From JAICLL01 sp035252155 (lineage in GTDB: Bacteria > Planctomycetota > Planctomycetia > Pirellulales > JAICIG01), in the NCBI GenBank assembly GCA_035252155.1, contig DATFDL010000476.1, forward strand, positions 1-8,572: a DNA stretch of 8,572 nt. The letters run 5' to 3'. The notes under the pieces were generated by a model. That model searched no databases. It saw only the letters and a program-made list of their open reading frames with translations, and had not been told where the DNA came from. Within the stretch, counting starts at the first letter, position 1. Every line of letters starts with the position of its first letter. Of this stretch, positions 1 through 6,801 are shown piece after piece. The position numbers and the translations under genes were made by a program.

Positions 1-850
1 GCTGCTGACCGGCCAGCGTGAGGGCGGCGATGGGCGTCAAGCCCTCGGCGCGATGACCACGAAATGCCACCACCAGGTGCACCACCGTGGCGATGCCGAT
101 GACCGTCACGATCGCCCAGAGCATCGAGCTGACGAGGCTCAGATGCAGTCGGCTCTCGACCAGCACGGCTTGTGTCCAGATGAGCGTAGCGCCGACCACG
201 GCCATGGGCACCAGCACCCACCGCACGCTGCGAAAGCAGGCGACGATGGTCAGCATCAACAGCCCGGTCGAAACCGCCCCGAGCAACTGGCCGTCGAGTT
301 CCAAGAAGCGGAACCCATCGACGATCATCACCGGCTCGCCGGTGAGCACCCCGCTGGCGTCGTGGGCCTCGATCAGTCGGCGCAGCTCGTCGATGGTTTG
401 CAGCCGCGGGACCGGGGCTTCGTGCTCGGGCACAAGCACGCAGATCACGCCGGCCGTTTCATGGTCGGGACCGATGGTATAGCCTTCGCTCAATTCAAGC
501 ACGCGGCGGCGATAAAGTGGCGTCGCGAGGAACCGCTTGACCGTGGCCAGGCTGTAAACTTCTTCGACGCCCGCGACGACGGCCAGCCGCTCAGCTAATC
601 GCTCCAGCCGGTCGAGGCCCGCGGGCATGAGCAAGTCGCGATCGACGTAGGCCGCCAGAGCCACTTCGTCGCCGCCAAACGTGCGCTTCAGTTGCCGAAA
701 CGGCGCCAGCACCGGATCGTCGGGGGCGAACATGTTTTCAATCGAACGGTCGAACGCCAGCCGCCGCGACGGTCCCACGGCGGCGAGCGTGGCCAGCAGC
801 CCGAACGCCAACAACGGCCAACGCCACGCGATGAGAAACGATGACGCCAA
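1..850 (-). CDS. RND/MMPL-family membrane transporter, N-terminal part (runs off left edge)
   Basis: This reading frame stays open for 283 codons and is cut by the window edge, so the C-terminal part is missing. It starts with a hydrophobic helix (residues ~5-24, FLIAWRWPLLAFGLLATLA). A long extracytoplasmic domain follows (~25-200), opening with AFDRSIENMFAPDDP and then FRQLKRTFGGDEV, a pattern typical of RND-superfamily/MMPL permeases. Two or three clustered membrane helices follow (~205-270), with VIGIATVVHLVVAFRGHRAEG near the edge, matching the helix-rich core of these transporters. Family knowledge: such proteins export lipids or amphiphiles using the proton gradient; the substrate here is unknown. 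The start is uncertain: an in-frame TAA lies three codons upstream of a TTG at 850-848, the only start that keeps the first helix, and no Shine-Dalgarno is visible. It is divergent from the glycosyltransferase gene. The family call is fairly firm, the exact subfamily is not. Confidence 0.82.
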   Translation of the reverse strand, partial: MASSFLIAWRWPLLAFGLLATLAAVGPSRRLAFDRSIENMFAPDDPVLAPFRQLKRTFGGDEVALAAYVDRDLLMPAGLDRLERLAERLAVVAGVEEVYSLATVKRFLATPLYRRRVLELSEGYTIGPDHETAGVICVLVPEHEAPVPRLQTIDELRRLIEAHDASGVLTGEPVMIVDGFRFLELDGQLLGAVSTGLLMLTIVACFRSVRWVLVPMAVVGATLIWTQAVLVESRLHLSLVSSMLWAIVTVIGIATVVHLVVAFRGHRAEGLTPIAALTLAGQQ

Positions 851-910
851 GAGTTTTTAGGTGGACGTGCGGAGTGCGGAATGCTGGGTGTTGTCGGTGC
901 CCACGTCGCC

Positions 911-970
911 TGTAGGATGGCCTTCCAGGCCGTCGACCTTGAGGATGACGGCCTGGAAGGCCATCCCACA
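911..970. repeat. 60-base near-perfect palindrome (REP/MITE-like)
   Basis: Two 25-base arms (911-935 and 946-970) face each other around a 10-base loop. They differ only at one A/C mismatch (914 against 967) and one G/T wobble at the loop edge. The core of the left arm is GGATGGCCTTCCAGGCCGTC. It lies in the gap between two divergent genes, so it is not a terminator for either. Its symmetry and strong stem suggest an interspersed repetitive palindrome or a small non-autonomous element; only one copy is present in this window. Confidence 0.75.
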
Positions 971-990
971 AATGGCCACGGGCGGCCGCA

Positions 991-1019
991 TTGTACACAG
1001 CCTGGTTGCCGTTCATAAT
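991..1019 (+). promoter_or_regulatory. Predicted sigma70-type promoter for the glycosyltransferase gene
   Basis: TTGTAC at 991-996 and CATAAT at 1014-1019 are separated by exactly 17 bases, close to the housekeeping consensus. The -10 box ends only eight bases before the ATG at 1028, so transcription would start at or within a base or two of the start codon. No Shine-Dalgarno is present, which fits a leaderless mRNA. Predicted from sequence only. Confidence 0.5.
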
Positions 1020-1027
1020 TGCAAACG

Positions 1028-2263
1028 ATGCGAGATTTCGGCCGATTCTTGACGCTCGCCCGGCATCCGGTCGCAGTGGTGGTAATTGCCTGCCTCATTC
1101 GCGGCGGCGTGATGGGACTGCGAATGGAGCAGCTTGCCCGAGACCCGGACGGCTATCGGGCCTTGGCCGAAAACTTGCTCGCGACCGGCGTTTTTGGAAA
1201 CGGCCTGGTTCCCACCGCCTATCGGCCGCCGCTCTATCCTTTGCTTTTGGCCGGTTGCCTGAAGCTCGCAGCAAACTCGACCGTGGCCATTGCGGTGCTG
1301 CACTTCGTGTTGGGCGTGGCGACGGTCGTCTTGACGATGGTGCTGGCGCGGCAGTGGCGATTAGACAGTTTTGGGCCGCTGGCGGGGATACTGGTCGCCT
1401 GCGATCCGATCTTGCTGAACCAATCGACCTTGGTGATGACCGAAACGTTGGCTGCTTTTCTGTCGGTCGCGGCATTGTCGCTGGTGACTGCCGCGGCAGG
1501 TCTTCGCAGCGGCCGCATCGCGGCGCTGGCGGGAGGTGTTGTCGGCCTCGCCGCGCTCTGCCGGCCGACGTTTTTGCTGTGGCTGGTGGCGCTGATCGTC
1601 GGCCTGGCCTGGTCGGCCGACGTTTGGCGGCTGCGTTTCCGACTAGGCGGCGCCACGCTGTTGGGAGCCGCGATCACGCTGTTGCCCTGGGCCGCCCGAA
1701 ATCAGGCGCAATTCGGTCGGCCGATCGTCGCCACCACCCACGGCGGCCACACGTTGCTGTTGGGTAACAACCCCGACTACTACCAACACCTCGCCTCCGG
1801 GCCATGGGGCGCGGTGTGGCATGCCGACCATCTCGATGATGAACTGCGGGCGACCCGCGCGCGTGAGGAACTAGTCAACGACCGGCGCGAGTACGCGCTC
1901 GCCTGGCAGACCATTCGCGATCAGCCGGGCATGTTTCTCTACGCCTGCCTGACGCGCGTCGGACGGTTTTGGGGAGTGCTGCCTCACGAGGTGGCCGCAC
2001 GCGACGCAGGCCGCGTCCCGCGACTCGGCGTCGCGGCGTGGTATCTGCTCGTGTTAGGTCTGGCGCTGGTGGCGATCATCGGCCGCGAAATCTCTCTCGT
2101 CCGGCCTCCCTGGCTCTGGGGCTGGTTGCTCGCGGCCAGCTTCACGGCGGCGCATCTCCTCTACTGGAGCGACCTGCGGATGCGGGCGCCTCTGGTGCCA
2201 TTCGTGAGCCTGCTGGCGGCGTGCGGTGTGCGCCGGCTTATCCGAAGACCTAAGTCGCCATAA
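1028..2263 (+). CDS. GT-C fold glycosyltransferase, family 39/PMT-like
   Basis: The 411-residue product is a multi-pass membrane protein with about nine or ten hydrophobic segments. Features of polyprenyl-phosphate-sugar glycosyltransferases (ArnT/PMT-like) are an early acidic motif in the first extracytoplasmic loop (DPDGYRALAENLL, residues ~39-51; the Asp is the likely catalytic base), YRPPLYP (~65-71), TETLAAF (~138-144) and CRPTFL (~178-183). An extracytoplasmic segment holding HGGHTLLLGNNPDYY follows at ~238-252. Family knowledge: such enzymes transfer a sugar from a lipid-phosphate donor to a lipid or protein on the outer face of the membrane; the acceptor here is unknown. The ATG at 1028 is preferred over a TTG at 1019, because the TTG overlaps the predicted -10 box and neither has a ribosome binding site. 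It converges on the HEPN gene with an 11-base gap and shows no obvious operon partner. Confidence 0.85.
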   Translation: MRDFGRFLTLARHPVAVVVIACLIRGGVMGLRMEQLARDPDGYRALAENLLATGVFGNGLVPTAYRPPLYPLLLAGCLKLAANSTVAIAVLHFVLGVATVVLTMVLARQWRLDSFGPLAGILVACDPILLNQSTLVMTETLAAFLSVAALSLVTAAAGLRSGRIAALAGGVVGLAALCRPTFLLWLVALIVGLAWSADVWRLRFRLGGATLLGAAITLLPWAARNQAQFGRPIVATTHGGHTLLLGNNPDYYQHLASGPWGAVWHADHLDDELRATRAREELVNDRREYALAWQTIRDQPGMFLYACLTRVGRFWGVLPHEVAARDAGRVPRLGVAAWYLLVLGLALVAIIGREISLVRPPWLWGWLLAASFTAAHLLYWSDLRMRAPLVPFVSLLAACGVRRLIRRPKSP

Positions 2264-2274
2264 CTAGCGCATTA

Positions 2275-3075
2275 TCACTTCCTTGCTTTTTGGCCGCGAG
2301 CCAGCACGCGGCCATCTCGTGCGCAGCTCGAAACCGCCTCGATGCAAAGGTAAAAGAGCTCCTGAGCGTGGTCGTGGTCGTAGACGAGCTCGGGGTGTTG
2401 CGTCGGGTTGCGAAAATGCGCGCGCAAGTGGTTGAGGCGCTCGAGCAGCGCAGCATCGGGCTTCGGATTTCTCGCCTTTTGGGCGAGCTCGCTCGCCAGA
2501 TGCCCCCAAGGCTTGTTTTGCTTTTTGCCAGGGTAGTACGACCGGTGCAACCAACGAACGCACTCTTCGACGCACCTCAATGCGTGGAATGCGGCGGCGG
2601 TTGACAAGCCGAAGGCAAGGCAGGCCCCTGCTTCCCTGAAATCAGTTTGAGCAATGGACGGAAGGGCTTGAAATGCGCCGGATGCGAGCAGGCTTTCGGG
2701 CGCCGCCAGCAGTTGCTCGACACGAAAGCGCGCCGACCTCGGTCGTGCGATAAAGCCGGTTTTGCACTCAGCTTCGACGGCGGGAATCAGCATGTTTGCC
2801 TCGACCGCAATTCGTTGCGCCAACTCGGCGGCCACGGCGGCAGCGTCTCCGCGGACCTCCACCTCGTTCTCCAGGTTGGCCATGATTGGCCCCAGCCGGG
2901 TCTGGAAGATTTCCGAAGAAACGGTGAATTCGAGTTGCTCCAACGTCGTCGCAGTCCCCTGGAGGATATCAAGCAGGTTGTTTTTCCCGCCAATTTGTTC
3001 GCCAGATGCGACACCCCGCAGGGCGCGAAGGTTGTATCCGAGCGCTAAGATCTTGCGTGGCGGTATCAGGTCCAT
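2275..3075 (-). CDS. HEPN-domain protein with RX4H motif, possible RNase
   Basis: This 266-residue protein has no signal peptide or membrane segment. Residues ~1-130 are an unrecognised helical-looking region. Residues ~142-255 look like a HEPN four-helix domain: a helix with AAFHALRCVEECVRWLHRSY, a KPWGHLASELAQK helix, then LRAHFRNPTQHPE with Arg222 and His227 forming the RX4H motif (R-N-x-x-x-H), and a final helix with HAQELFYLCIEAVSS. Family knowledge: HEPN proteins carrying this motif are commonly metal-independent RNases in toxin-antitoxin, abortive-infection and CRISPR-related systems, though some only bind nucleotides. It lies 14 bases downstream of the 89-residue gene and is probably cotranscribed with it. 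No MNT nucleotidyltransferase, the usual HEPN antitoxin, is nearby. The gene reaches within 11 bases of the convergent glycosyltransferase stop, with no terminator seen. The HEPN call is fairly confident, the function is not. Confidence 0.75.
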   Translation of the reverse strand: MDLIPPRKILALGYNLRALRGVASGEQIGGKNNLLDILQGTATTLEQLEFTVSSEIFQTRLGPIMANLENEVEVRGDAAAVAAELAQRIAVEANMLIPAVEAECKTGFIARPRSARFRVEQLLAAPESLLASGAFQALPSIAQTDFREAGACLAFGLSTAAAFHALRCVEECVRWLHRSYYPGKKQNKPWGHLASELAQKARNPKPDAALLERLNHLRAHFRNPTQHPELVYDHDHAQELFYLCIEAVSSCARDGRVLARGQKARK

Positions 3076-3089
3076 CGTCTGCGGGCCAA

Positions 3090-3359
3090 CTACCTTGCAA
3101 GCGGGCCCGTGCCCTGAAACAAGACGCTTGCCCCTTTATGATCGCCAACGCTGATTTTTTGGATCAACATGTCACCCTCGCGACCGTCTCTTAGATGAAC
3201 ACGATAGGTCTCGCCCAGCTCGACAAACGTGCCCGGCGGGAGTGTGAAGCCGCCGCTCCATTTCTTGAGGGACCCGTGCTCGTAGACGTCGATCCACATT
3301 TTTACGTCATCATATGCGACTTCCTGACCGCGCGTGATTTTTCCTGAAACGTGTTCCAT
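3090..3359 (-). CDS. Small 89-residue beta-rich protein of unknown function, upstream of HEPN gene
   Basis: The predicted product begins MEHVSGKITRGQEVAYDDVK and alternates short hydrophobic and charged stretches (KMWIDVYEHG, GGFTLPPGTFVELGETYRVHL, DMLIQKISVG, ASVLFQG), which suggests a small beta-barrel. There is no signal peptide, membrane helix or cysteine pair. I do not recognise the family. The ATG at 3359 is chosen because AGGGAG (3375-3370) lies ten bases upstream; an in-frame ATG eight codons earlier would have a poorly spaced site. A promoter-like pair sits about 45 bases upstream. The stop codon is 14 bases before the HEPN ATG, so the two genes probably form a bicistronic unit. It could be an antitoxin, a modulator of the HEPN protein, or unrelated; only the linkage supports the first two. 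Confidence 0.7.
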   Translation of the reverse strand: MEHVSGKITRGQEVAYDDVKMWIDVYEHGSLKKWSGGFTLPPGTFVELGETYRVHLRDGREGDMLIQKISVGDHKGASVLFQGTGPLAR

Positions 3360-3402
3360 GATGGAATGGCTCCCTACAAGCATACTCCTGCAACTATCCA
3401 AG

Positions 3403-3432
3403 ATTGTATCCGCACTGCATGCAACGTACCAA
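3403..3432 (-). promoter_or_regulatory. Predicted promoter for the small protein/HEPN unit
   Basis: On the minus strand TTGGTA (3432-3427) and TACAAT (3408-3403) are 18 bases apart. Transcription would start near 3396, giving a leader of about 37 bases that contains the AGGGAG ribosome binding site of the 89-residue gene. The spacing and the good -10 box support it; the -35 box is only moderate. Confidence 0.4.
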
Positions 3433-3485
3433 GTGGTCGGCTCCGCCGGCCCTAACACTCGCATTTTAACCCCGGACCGCCTCGG

Positions 3486-3508
3486 TCTCGTGCGGAAAGC
3501 GCACGGGA
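3486..3508 (-). terminator. Small hairpin directly after the secreted-protein stop codon
   Basis: Arms CGTGCG (3489-3494) and CGCACG (3500-3505) enclose a five-base loop and are flanked by two further pairs with one mismatch on the minus strand. The hairpin starts immediately after the TAA of the 3509-6379 gene. No T-run follows it, so it is not a standard intrinsic terminator; it may only mark the 3' end of the mRNA. Confidence 0.25.
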
Positions 3509-6379
3509 TTATCGGCGAATCAGATCGAGCTGACTCCAATAGGCGTTGGCCGCTTGACCAGGCGAGGCATGCATTTCGAGTTCCAACGCGGCGCCGAATT
3601 TGTCGCCGGCAAAACGTGAAAGATCGATCGCGAAGTCGGTCCAGCCCGACATCTCCGACGCGTGGACCTCGGCGTTGTGGACTACCGTGCCATTGCACTT
3701 GATGACCAGTCGCCAGGTTTGCGGAGCATCGGTGGCCAGCCGGACGCGCAACTGCGTGGCGCGGCCCCAAGGCAAGTCGACCGTCGCCGACAGGCGGTAA
3801 GGATCTCCGGACGACGCCAAGGGCGTGCGCAACACGCCGCTCTCGCCCCGATACTCGTCCATTAAGGCCACTTGAGCGCCGTCGGCGGCGAACAGGCGGA
3901 ATCCAGGGGCGAATGCCGCCACGGCTTTTTCGATTTGTCGCGGATTGGTGGTTTGCATCGGCAGATACCGCCGCAGCCGGGCAAGCCGCCGCGCCGTGGA
4001 TTCGGCTGCCAATTCGTCGTCGACCCAGCGAAAATCGTCGAGCGTGCGGGCCAGATAGATATGGTCGAATTGGGCCTCGCCTCCATCGAGCGAAAGCAGT
4101 CCCAGGCCGGTCAGGTCGAAGTCGCCAAAGTCGGCGTAAAGATCGCGCGTCGCCACCAGCCACTGACCTGCCAGCGCCGCCTGGTGAATGCGCACCGCAT
4201 CGCCGAAACAGGGCGGACCTAGGCCGGCGTCGTAGCGAAAGCTGCGCGCCTTCGGGGCGTCGGGGCCGAACCGTTCATCGTGGGCCAGTTGAAATCCGAC
4301 CCGCCCGCCGCCGCGCTTGCGATAGGCGAAGCGCAGAAAGCGATATTCGCCCGGACCGGGTTGATAACGAATCGGAATTCGCATCCGCGGCAACCGCGGA
4401 TTGGCGCGTTCGCCGTGGTCCAGCGCCAGAGCGCTGGCGCCGCTGTAAGGCGAGTCGCGTGAAAGCCGCAGCGGCGCCTCGCCCGAGAGGTCGGCGGCCA
4501 AGCGCTCGTCGTCTTCAAACCAGCGATAGATGCGCGTCGGCCGCGGCACAAGGCTCAGCCCGCGCCAGGCAACCCAGGCACGGTCGTCGCCGCCAGACTG
4601 CACGATCTCGATCAGCACATCGCGGCCGCGATACGACTTTAAGTAGACCACCAAGGGCGTCGGTCGAGCGGCGGGATCCGAAACCGCCGGCACATCATAT
4701 TGGGCGACGCGCCGCCCGTCGACAAACACCTCGATCTGCGCAGGGCTGCTGTCCGCGGGCGAACGCTCGACCGCCAGCACCAGGCAATCGTTGGTCGGCC
4801 CGATGGAGACATGGCGCGAGAGCTTGAGCGGCGCGCGGGCCTCGGCCCGAGCGTTCAAAATGTACTCTGAGCCGGGGGCGGCGTTTTGCCGCCGTTGGGC
4901 CACTACCGGCGCGGCCGCTGGCGGCAACTCAGTGTCCCAACCTTGCCAGGCCGCAATGCTCGCGGGCAGCCGCCGCCGTACTTCGTCCGTCAACATCGCC
5001 GGATCGAGCCGAAGCTGCGGCTCCAGCCAATCGACAAAGTCGCGAATGTCGAGCGGGTCGGCGCCGGCCGGCCGATCGTGATGGGCGGAATCGGCCAACA
5101 AGACGAGGCGTTCTTCGCCCGAAGCGAAGTCGCCCAGCGGCAACCAGCCACTGTCGCAGACCTGGCGCGATCCGACCAGGTGCGGACTCTCGTACAGCAG
5201 ACGCAAGTCTTCGTGAGGCGACTTGGCGCTCTCGGCAACGACCTCGCCCCGTTTGCTCCCCAGCAAAATCCGTCCGCGCGCGCAGCCGCCGTCGCCTGCC
5301 AACTGGTCGAGTGCCACGCGCGTGCGGACACTTCGCACGGCGGCGCTCAGCGGAAACGATAGCTCATGGAAGGCATGTACTCCCCATCCCCAGGCATAGT
5401 CCAGATCGGCGGCGCGGAGCGGATCTCCCTCGGCATTGCGGTCGAGCGCCGCGGACCGCCGCACTGCCCGCTCGTCGCGGCGGTCAGCGGCCGGCGCAAT
5501 CCGCGTCAACGGTACTTCGTGCGGCAAGAAAAACTGCCAGGTACGGATCTGCCGATAGCGCAGCTCGATCGCATCGAGGCACCAGGCCGGTTGAAGCTCT
5601 GCGATCCATTGATCGGGCTGATCGGTGGCCCCGCTTGCTCGCACACGACACCGTTGTGTCGACGCCGTGGCCCGCAGGCCGTCGCTGGTTTCGAGCCACA
5701 CCAGCCGCCCTTGGCCATCGGGCGACAGCCGAGCCAAGTGCCTGAAATACGCTTCCCAGGGATCGGCTTCGGGCAGATGAATTGCGGCGAGTCGGTCGAG
5801 CGGGATTTCTTGAGCGCCGTCGTCGACCAGTAGGCGCACGGCCGACTCGCTCCACCGCAACGAGCGGAAGCGGACTCGCGTGCCATCGCGGAGATACGCC
5901 GCGCCGGGGTGATAGCCGTCACTCGATGATTGCCAAACGATGCGCCGCACCTCGCGCGGGTCGACGCGCAGATAGGTCCGTGCCGCCGTCGTTGCCGTCG
6001 CCAAAGCTCGCGAGAGGAGTTCCGGCTCGACCAGCAGATGGGCGGGCAGCGCGCCGTCAGAATCGTCGCTTGCCGGACGAAATCCAACCACCCGCCCCGG
6101 CAGCCGATCGCCGCCGACAAGCTCGATGTAAGCCGGAGGCGTTGGCGGTGCAGGCAACGCCTGATCGCGGAGCCAGCGAACGGCATCGTCTGACAAGAGC
6201 GGTTGCCCGGCCAGCGTGGGCGCGGGTGGATCGTCGGCCCACTGCCGCACTTCGTCGCCCGTGATTCGCCGCCCATCGTCATAGACCGCGATGAATCGTC
6301 CCGGCGCTTCGACGGCTACGGCCAAGCGCGCCGTCATGCTGAGCGTGGTCGCCAGGATGAAAACGGCGACGCACTTCAT
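3509..6379 (-). CDS. Large secreted protein with NPCBM-like domain
   Basis: The 956-residue product opens with a classical signal peptide (MKCVAVFILATTLSMTARLAVAVEA; cleavage likely after AVA, ~residues 20-22), so it should act outside the cytoplasm. Residues ~80-210 hold two similar short beta modules, each with a GDRLPG or DGTRVRF turn followed by a strand-rich stretch ending in a hydrophobic strand (VRRIVW, LAAIHL). Around ~320-450 the pattern LDYAWGWGVHAFHELSFPL, then RVALDQLAGDGG and a later GRILLG strand, resembles NPCBM/NEW2 carbohydrate-binding domains. Two further beta-sandwich-like regions follow (~610-785 and ~855-956). There is no catalytic motif and no CxxCH haem site. It is probably a glycan-binding or cell-surface protein; its ligand is unknown. 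The start at 6379 is chosen for its Shine-Dalgarno and compact signal peptide; an in-frame ATG at 6394 would add five residues and overlaps the stop of the toxin remnant. Confidence 0.8.
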   Translation of the reverse strand: MKCVAVFILATTLSMTARLAVAVEAPGRFIAVYDDGRRITGDEVRQWADDPPAPTLAGQPLLSDDAVRWLRDQALPAPPTPPAYIELVGGDRLPGRVVGFRPASDDSDGALPAHLLVEPELLSRALATATTAARTYLRVDPREVRRIVWQSSSDGYHPGAAYLRDGTRVRFRSLRWSESAVRLLVDDGAQEIPLDRLAAIHLPEADPWEAYFRHLARLSPDGQGRLVWLETSDGLRATASTQRCRVRASGATDQPDQWIAELQPAWCLDAIELRYRQIRTWQFFLPHEVPLTRIAPAADRRDERAVRRSAALDRNAEGDPLRAADLDYAWGWGVHAFHELSFPLSAAVRSVRTRVALDQLAGDGGCARGRILLGSKRGEVVAESAKSPHEDLRLLYESPHLVGSRQVCDSGWLPLGDFASGEERLVLLADSAHHDRPAGADPLDIRDFVDWLEPQLRLDPAMLTDEVRRRLPASIAAWQGWDTELPPAAAPVVAQRRQNAAPGSEYILNARAEARAPLKLSRHVSIGPTNDCLVLAVERSPADSSPAQIEVFVDGRRVAQYDVPAVSDPAARPTPLVVYLKSYRGRDVLIEIVQSGGDDRAWVAWRGLSLVPRPTRIYRWFEDDERLAADLSGEAPLRLSRDSPYSGASALALDHGERANPRLPRMRIPIRYQPGPGEYRFLRFAYRKRGGGRVGFQLAHDERFGPDAPKARSFRYDAGLGPPCFGDAVRIHQAALAGQWLVATRDLYADFGDFDLTGLGLLSLDGGEAQFDHIYLARTLDDFRWVDDELAAESTARRLARLRRYLPMQTTNPRQIEKAVAAFAPGFRLFAADGAQVALMDEYRGESGVLRTPLASSGDPYRLSATVDLPWGRATQLRVRLATDAPQTWRLVIKCNGTVVHNAEVHASEMSGWTDFAIDLSRFAGDKFGAALELEMHASPGQAANAYWSQLDLIRR

Positions 6380-6388
6380 CGGTGTCCG

Positions 6389-6392
6389 CCTC
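6389..6392 (-). promoter_or_regulatory. Ribosome binding site deciding the start of the secreted-protein gene
   Basis: GAGG (6392-6389) lies nine bases before the ATG at 6379. The alternative ATG at 6394 is preceded by an A-run with no Shine-Dalgarno. This motif overlaps the end of the toxin remnant, so the two reading frames may be translationally coupled. Confidence 0.5.
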
Positions 6393-6597
6393 ATTTTTTT
6401 CGTCGGCCGGACCTGATTCGATGAATGTTATCAGAATCCGTAAGTTTTTCGACGCCATGTGGACGCGGGTCGTTCTTCAGTCCATCGATCTTATTGAGAA
6501 TGACGCCAGCCTGTTTTTTCGGTATGAGTTTCAAATCGCGCTGAGCGGCCGGCGACAACTCGACGGTGTAGGATAGTGGTGGAGGGGCGTTCGCCAC
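6391..6597 (-). pseudogene. Truncated RelE/ParE-type toxin
   Basis: The 68-residue frame starts at a GTG (6597) and reads YTVELSPAAQRDLKLIPKKQ, then ILNKIDGLKNDPRPHGVEKL and NIHRIRSG. This is the typical order of the first two-thirds of a RelE/ParE toxin: strand, helix pair, DPRP...G..KL turn, then R.R.G. Complete members run about 85-95 residues and continue with DYR..Y-type strands carrying the catalytic or ribosome-facing residues. Here the frame instead ends in RRKK and a stop, so that part is absent. Reading the other two frames past this point does not recover it, so a simple frameshift is not the explanation. It follows the antitoxin gene by 15 bases. The product is unlikely to cleave mRNA. 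Family call firm, loss of function inferred from the missing part. Confidence 0.75.
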
Positions 6598-6612
6598 GGT
6601 ATGAGGCGCGTC

Positions 6613-6798
6613 CTATAGCCCGAGCTCCTGGCGCATCGCGTCGACGGCGATTCGTTGACCAGGTTCGGCCAGAGCCTGCCGAGACGCTTGAATATCGTCC
6701 TCATCTTCGGACGTCATTCCGTTCACTGGTGCTTCGGCTTGTGGATCAGCAACCAACTCGGATTGGTCGGCCGGCAGTTTGGATGATTGGCTTGCCAT
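6613..6798 (-). CDS. Small antitoxin of a RelE/ParE-type toxin-antitoxin pair
   Basis: This 61-residue acidic protein has a disordered-looking, Ser/Glu/Asp-rich first half (residues ~1-35). Its C-terminal segment DIQASRQALAEPGQRIAVDA ending in MRQELGL resembles the helix by which many small antitoxins wrap around RelE/ParE toxins. Family knowledge: such antitoxins bind the toxin through the C-terminal segment and often repress their own promoter, though no clear DNA-binding fold is visible here. It starts directly beneath a strong promoter, with the ATG six bases after the -10 box and no Shine-Dalgarno, so translation from a leaderless mRNA is predicted. The toxin frame begins 15 bases after its stop. 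It appears intact although its toxin is not. I cannot assign a named antitoxin family. Confidence 0.65.
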   Translation of the reverse strand: MASQSSKLPADQSELVADPQAEAPVNGMTSEDEDDIQASRQALAEPGQRIAVDAMRQELGL

Positions 6799-6801
6799 AG
6801 G

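Noticed and set aside
53..598. A 181-residue plus-strand reading frame over the transporter gene
   Set aside because: It is antisense to a frame with clear transporter helices and motifs; its own product is His/Asp/Gln-rich low-complexity sequence, typical of a shadow of a GC-rich gene.
1019..1027. TTG at 1019 as start of the glycosyltransferase
   Set aside because: Its first base is the last base of the predicted -10 box, so it would lie outside or at the very edge of the mRNA; ATG at 1028 fits better.
991..1767. A 258-residue plus-strand frame overlapping the glycosyltransferase
   Set aside because: It is the +1 shadow of a gene with clear membrane helices; the product is Arg/Gly-rich and without domains.
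3090..4163. A 357-residue minus-strand frame joining the small gene to sequence upstream
   Set aside because: Only its last 89 codons look like a protein. The upstream part overlaps the secreted-protein gene in another frame and is Arg/Pro-rich shadow sequence; a Shine-Dalgarno supports the internal start at 3359.
3913..4827. A 304-residue plus-strand frame
   Set aside because: It is antisense to the secreted-protein gene, rich in Arg/Pro/Ala with no motif, and has no ribosome binding site.
6379..6394. A frameshift in the A-run as the cause of the toxin truncation
   Set aside because: Shifting the frame in either direction gives no DYR..Y-type toxin sequence; the downstream bases are the start of the secreted-protein gene.
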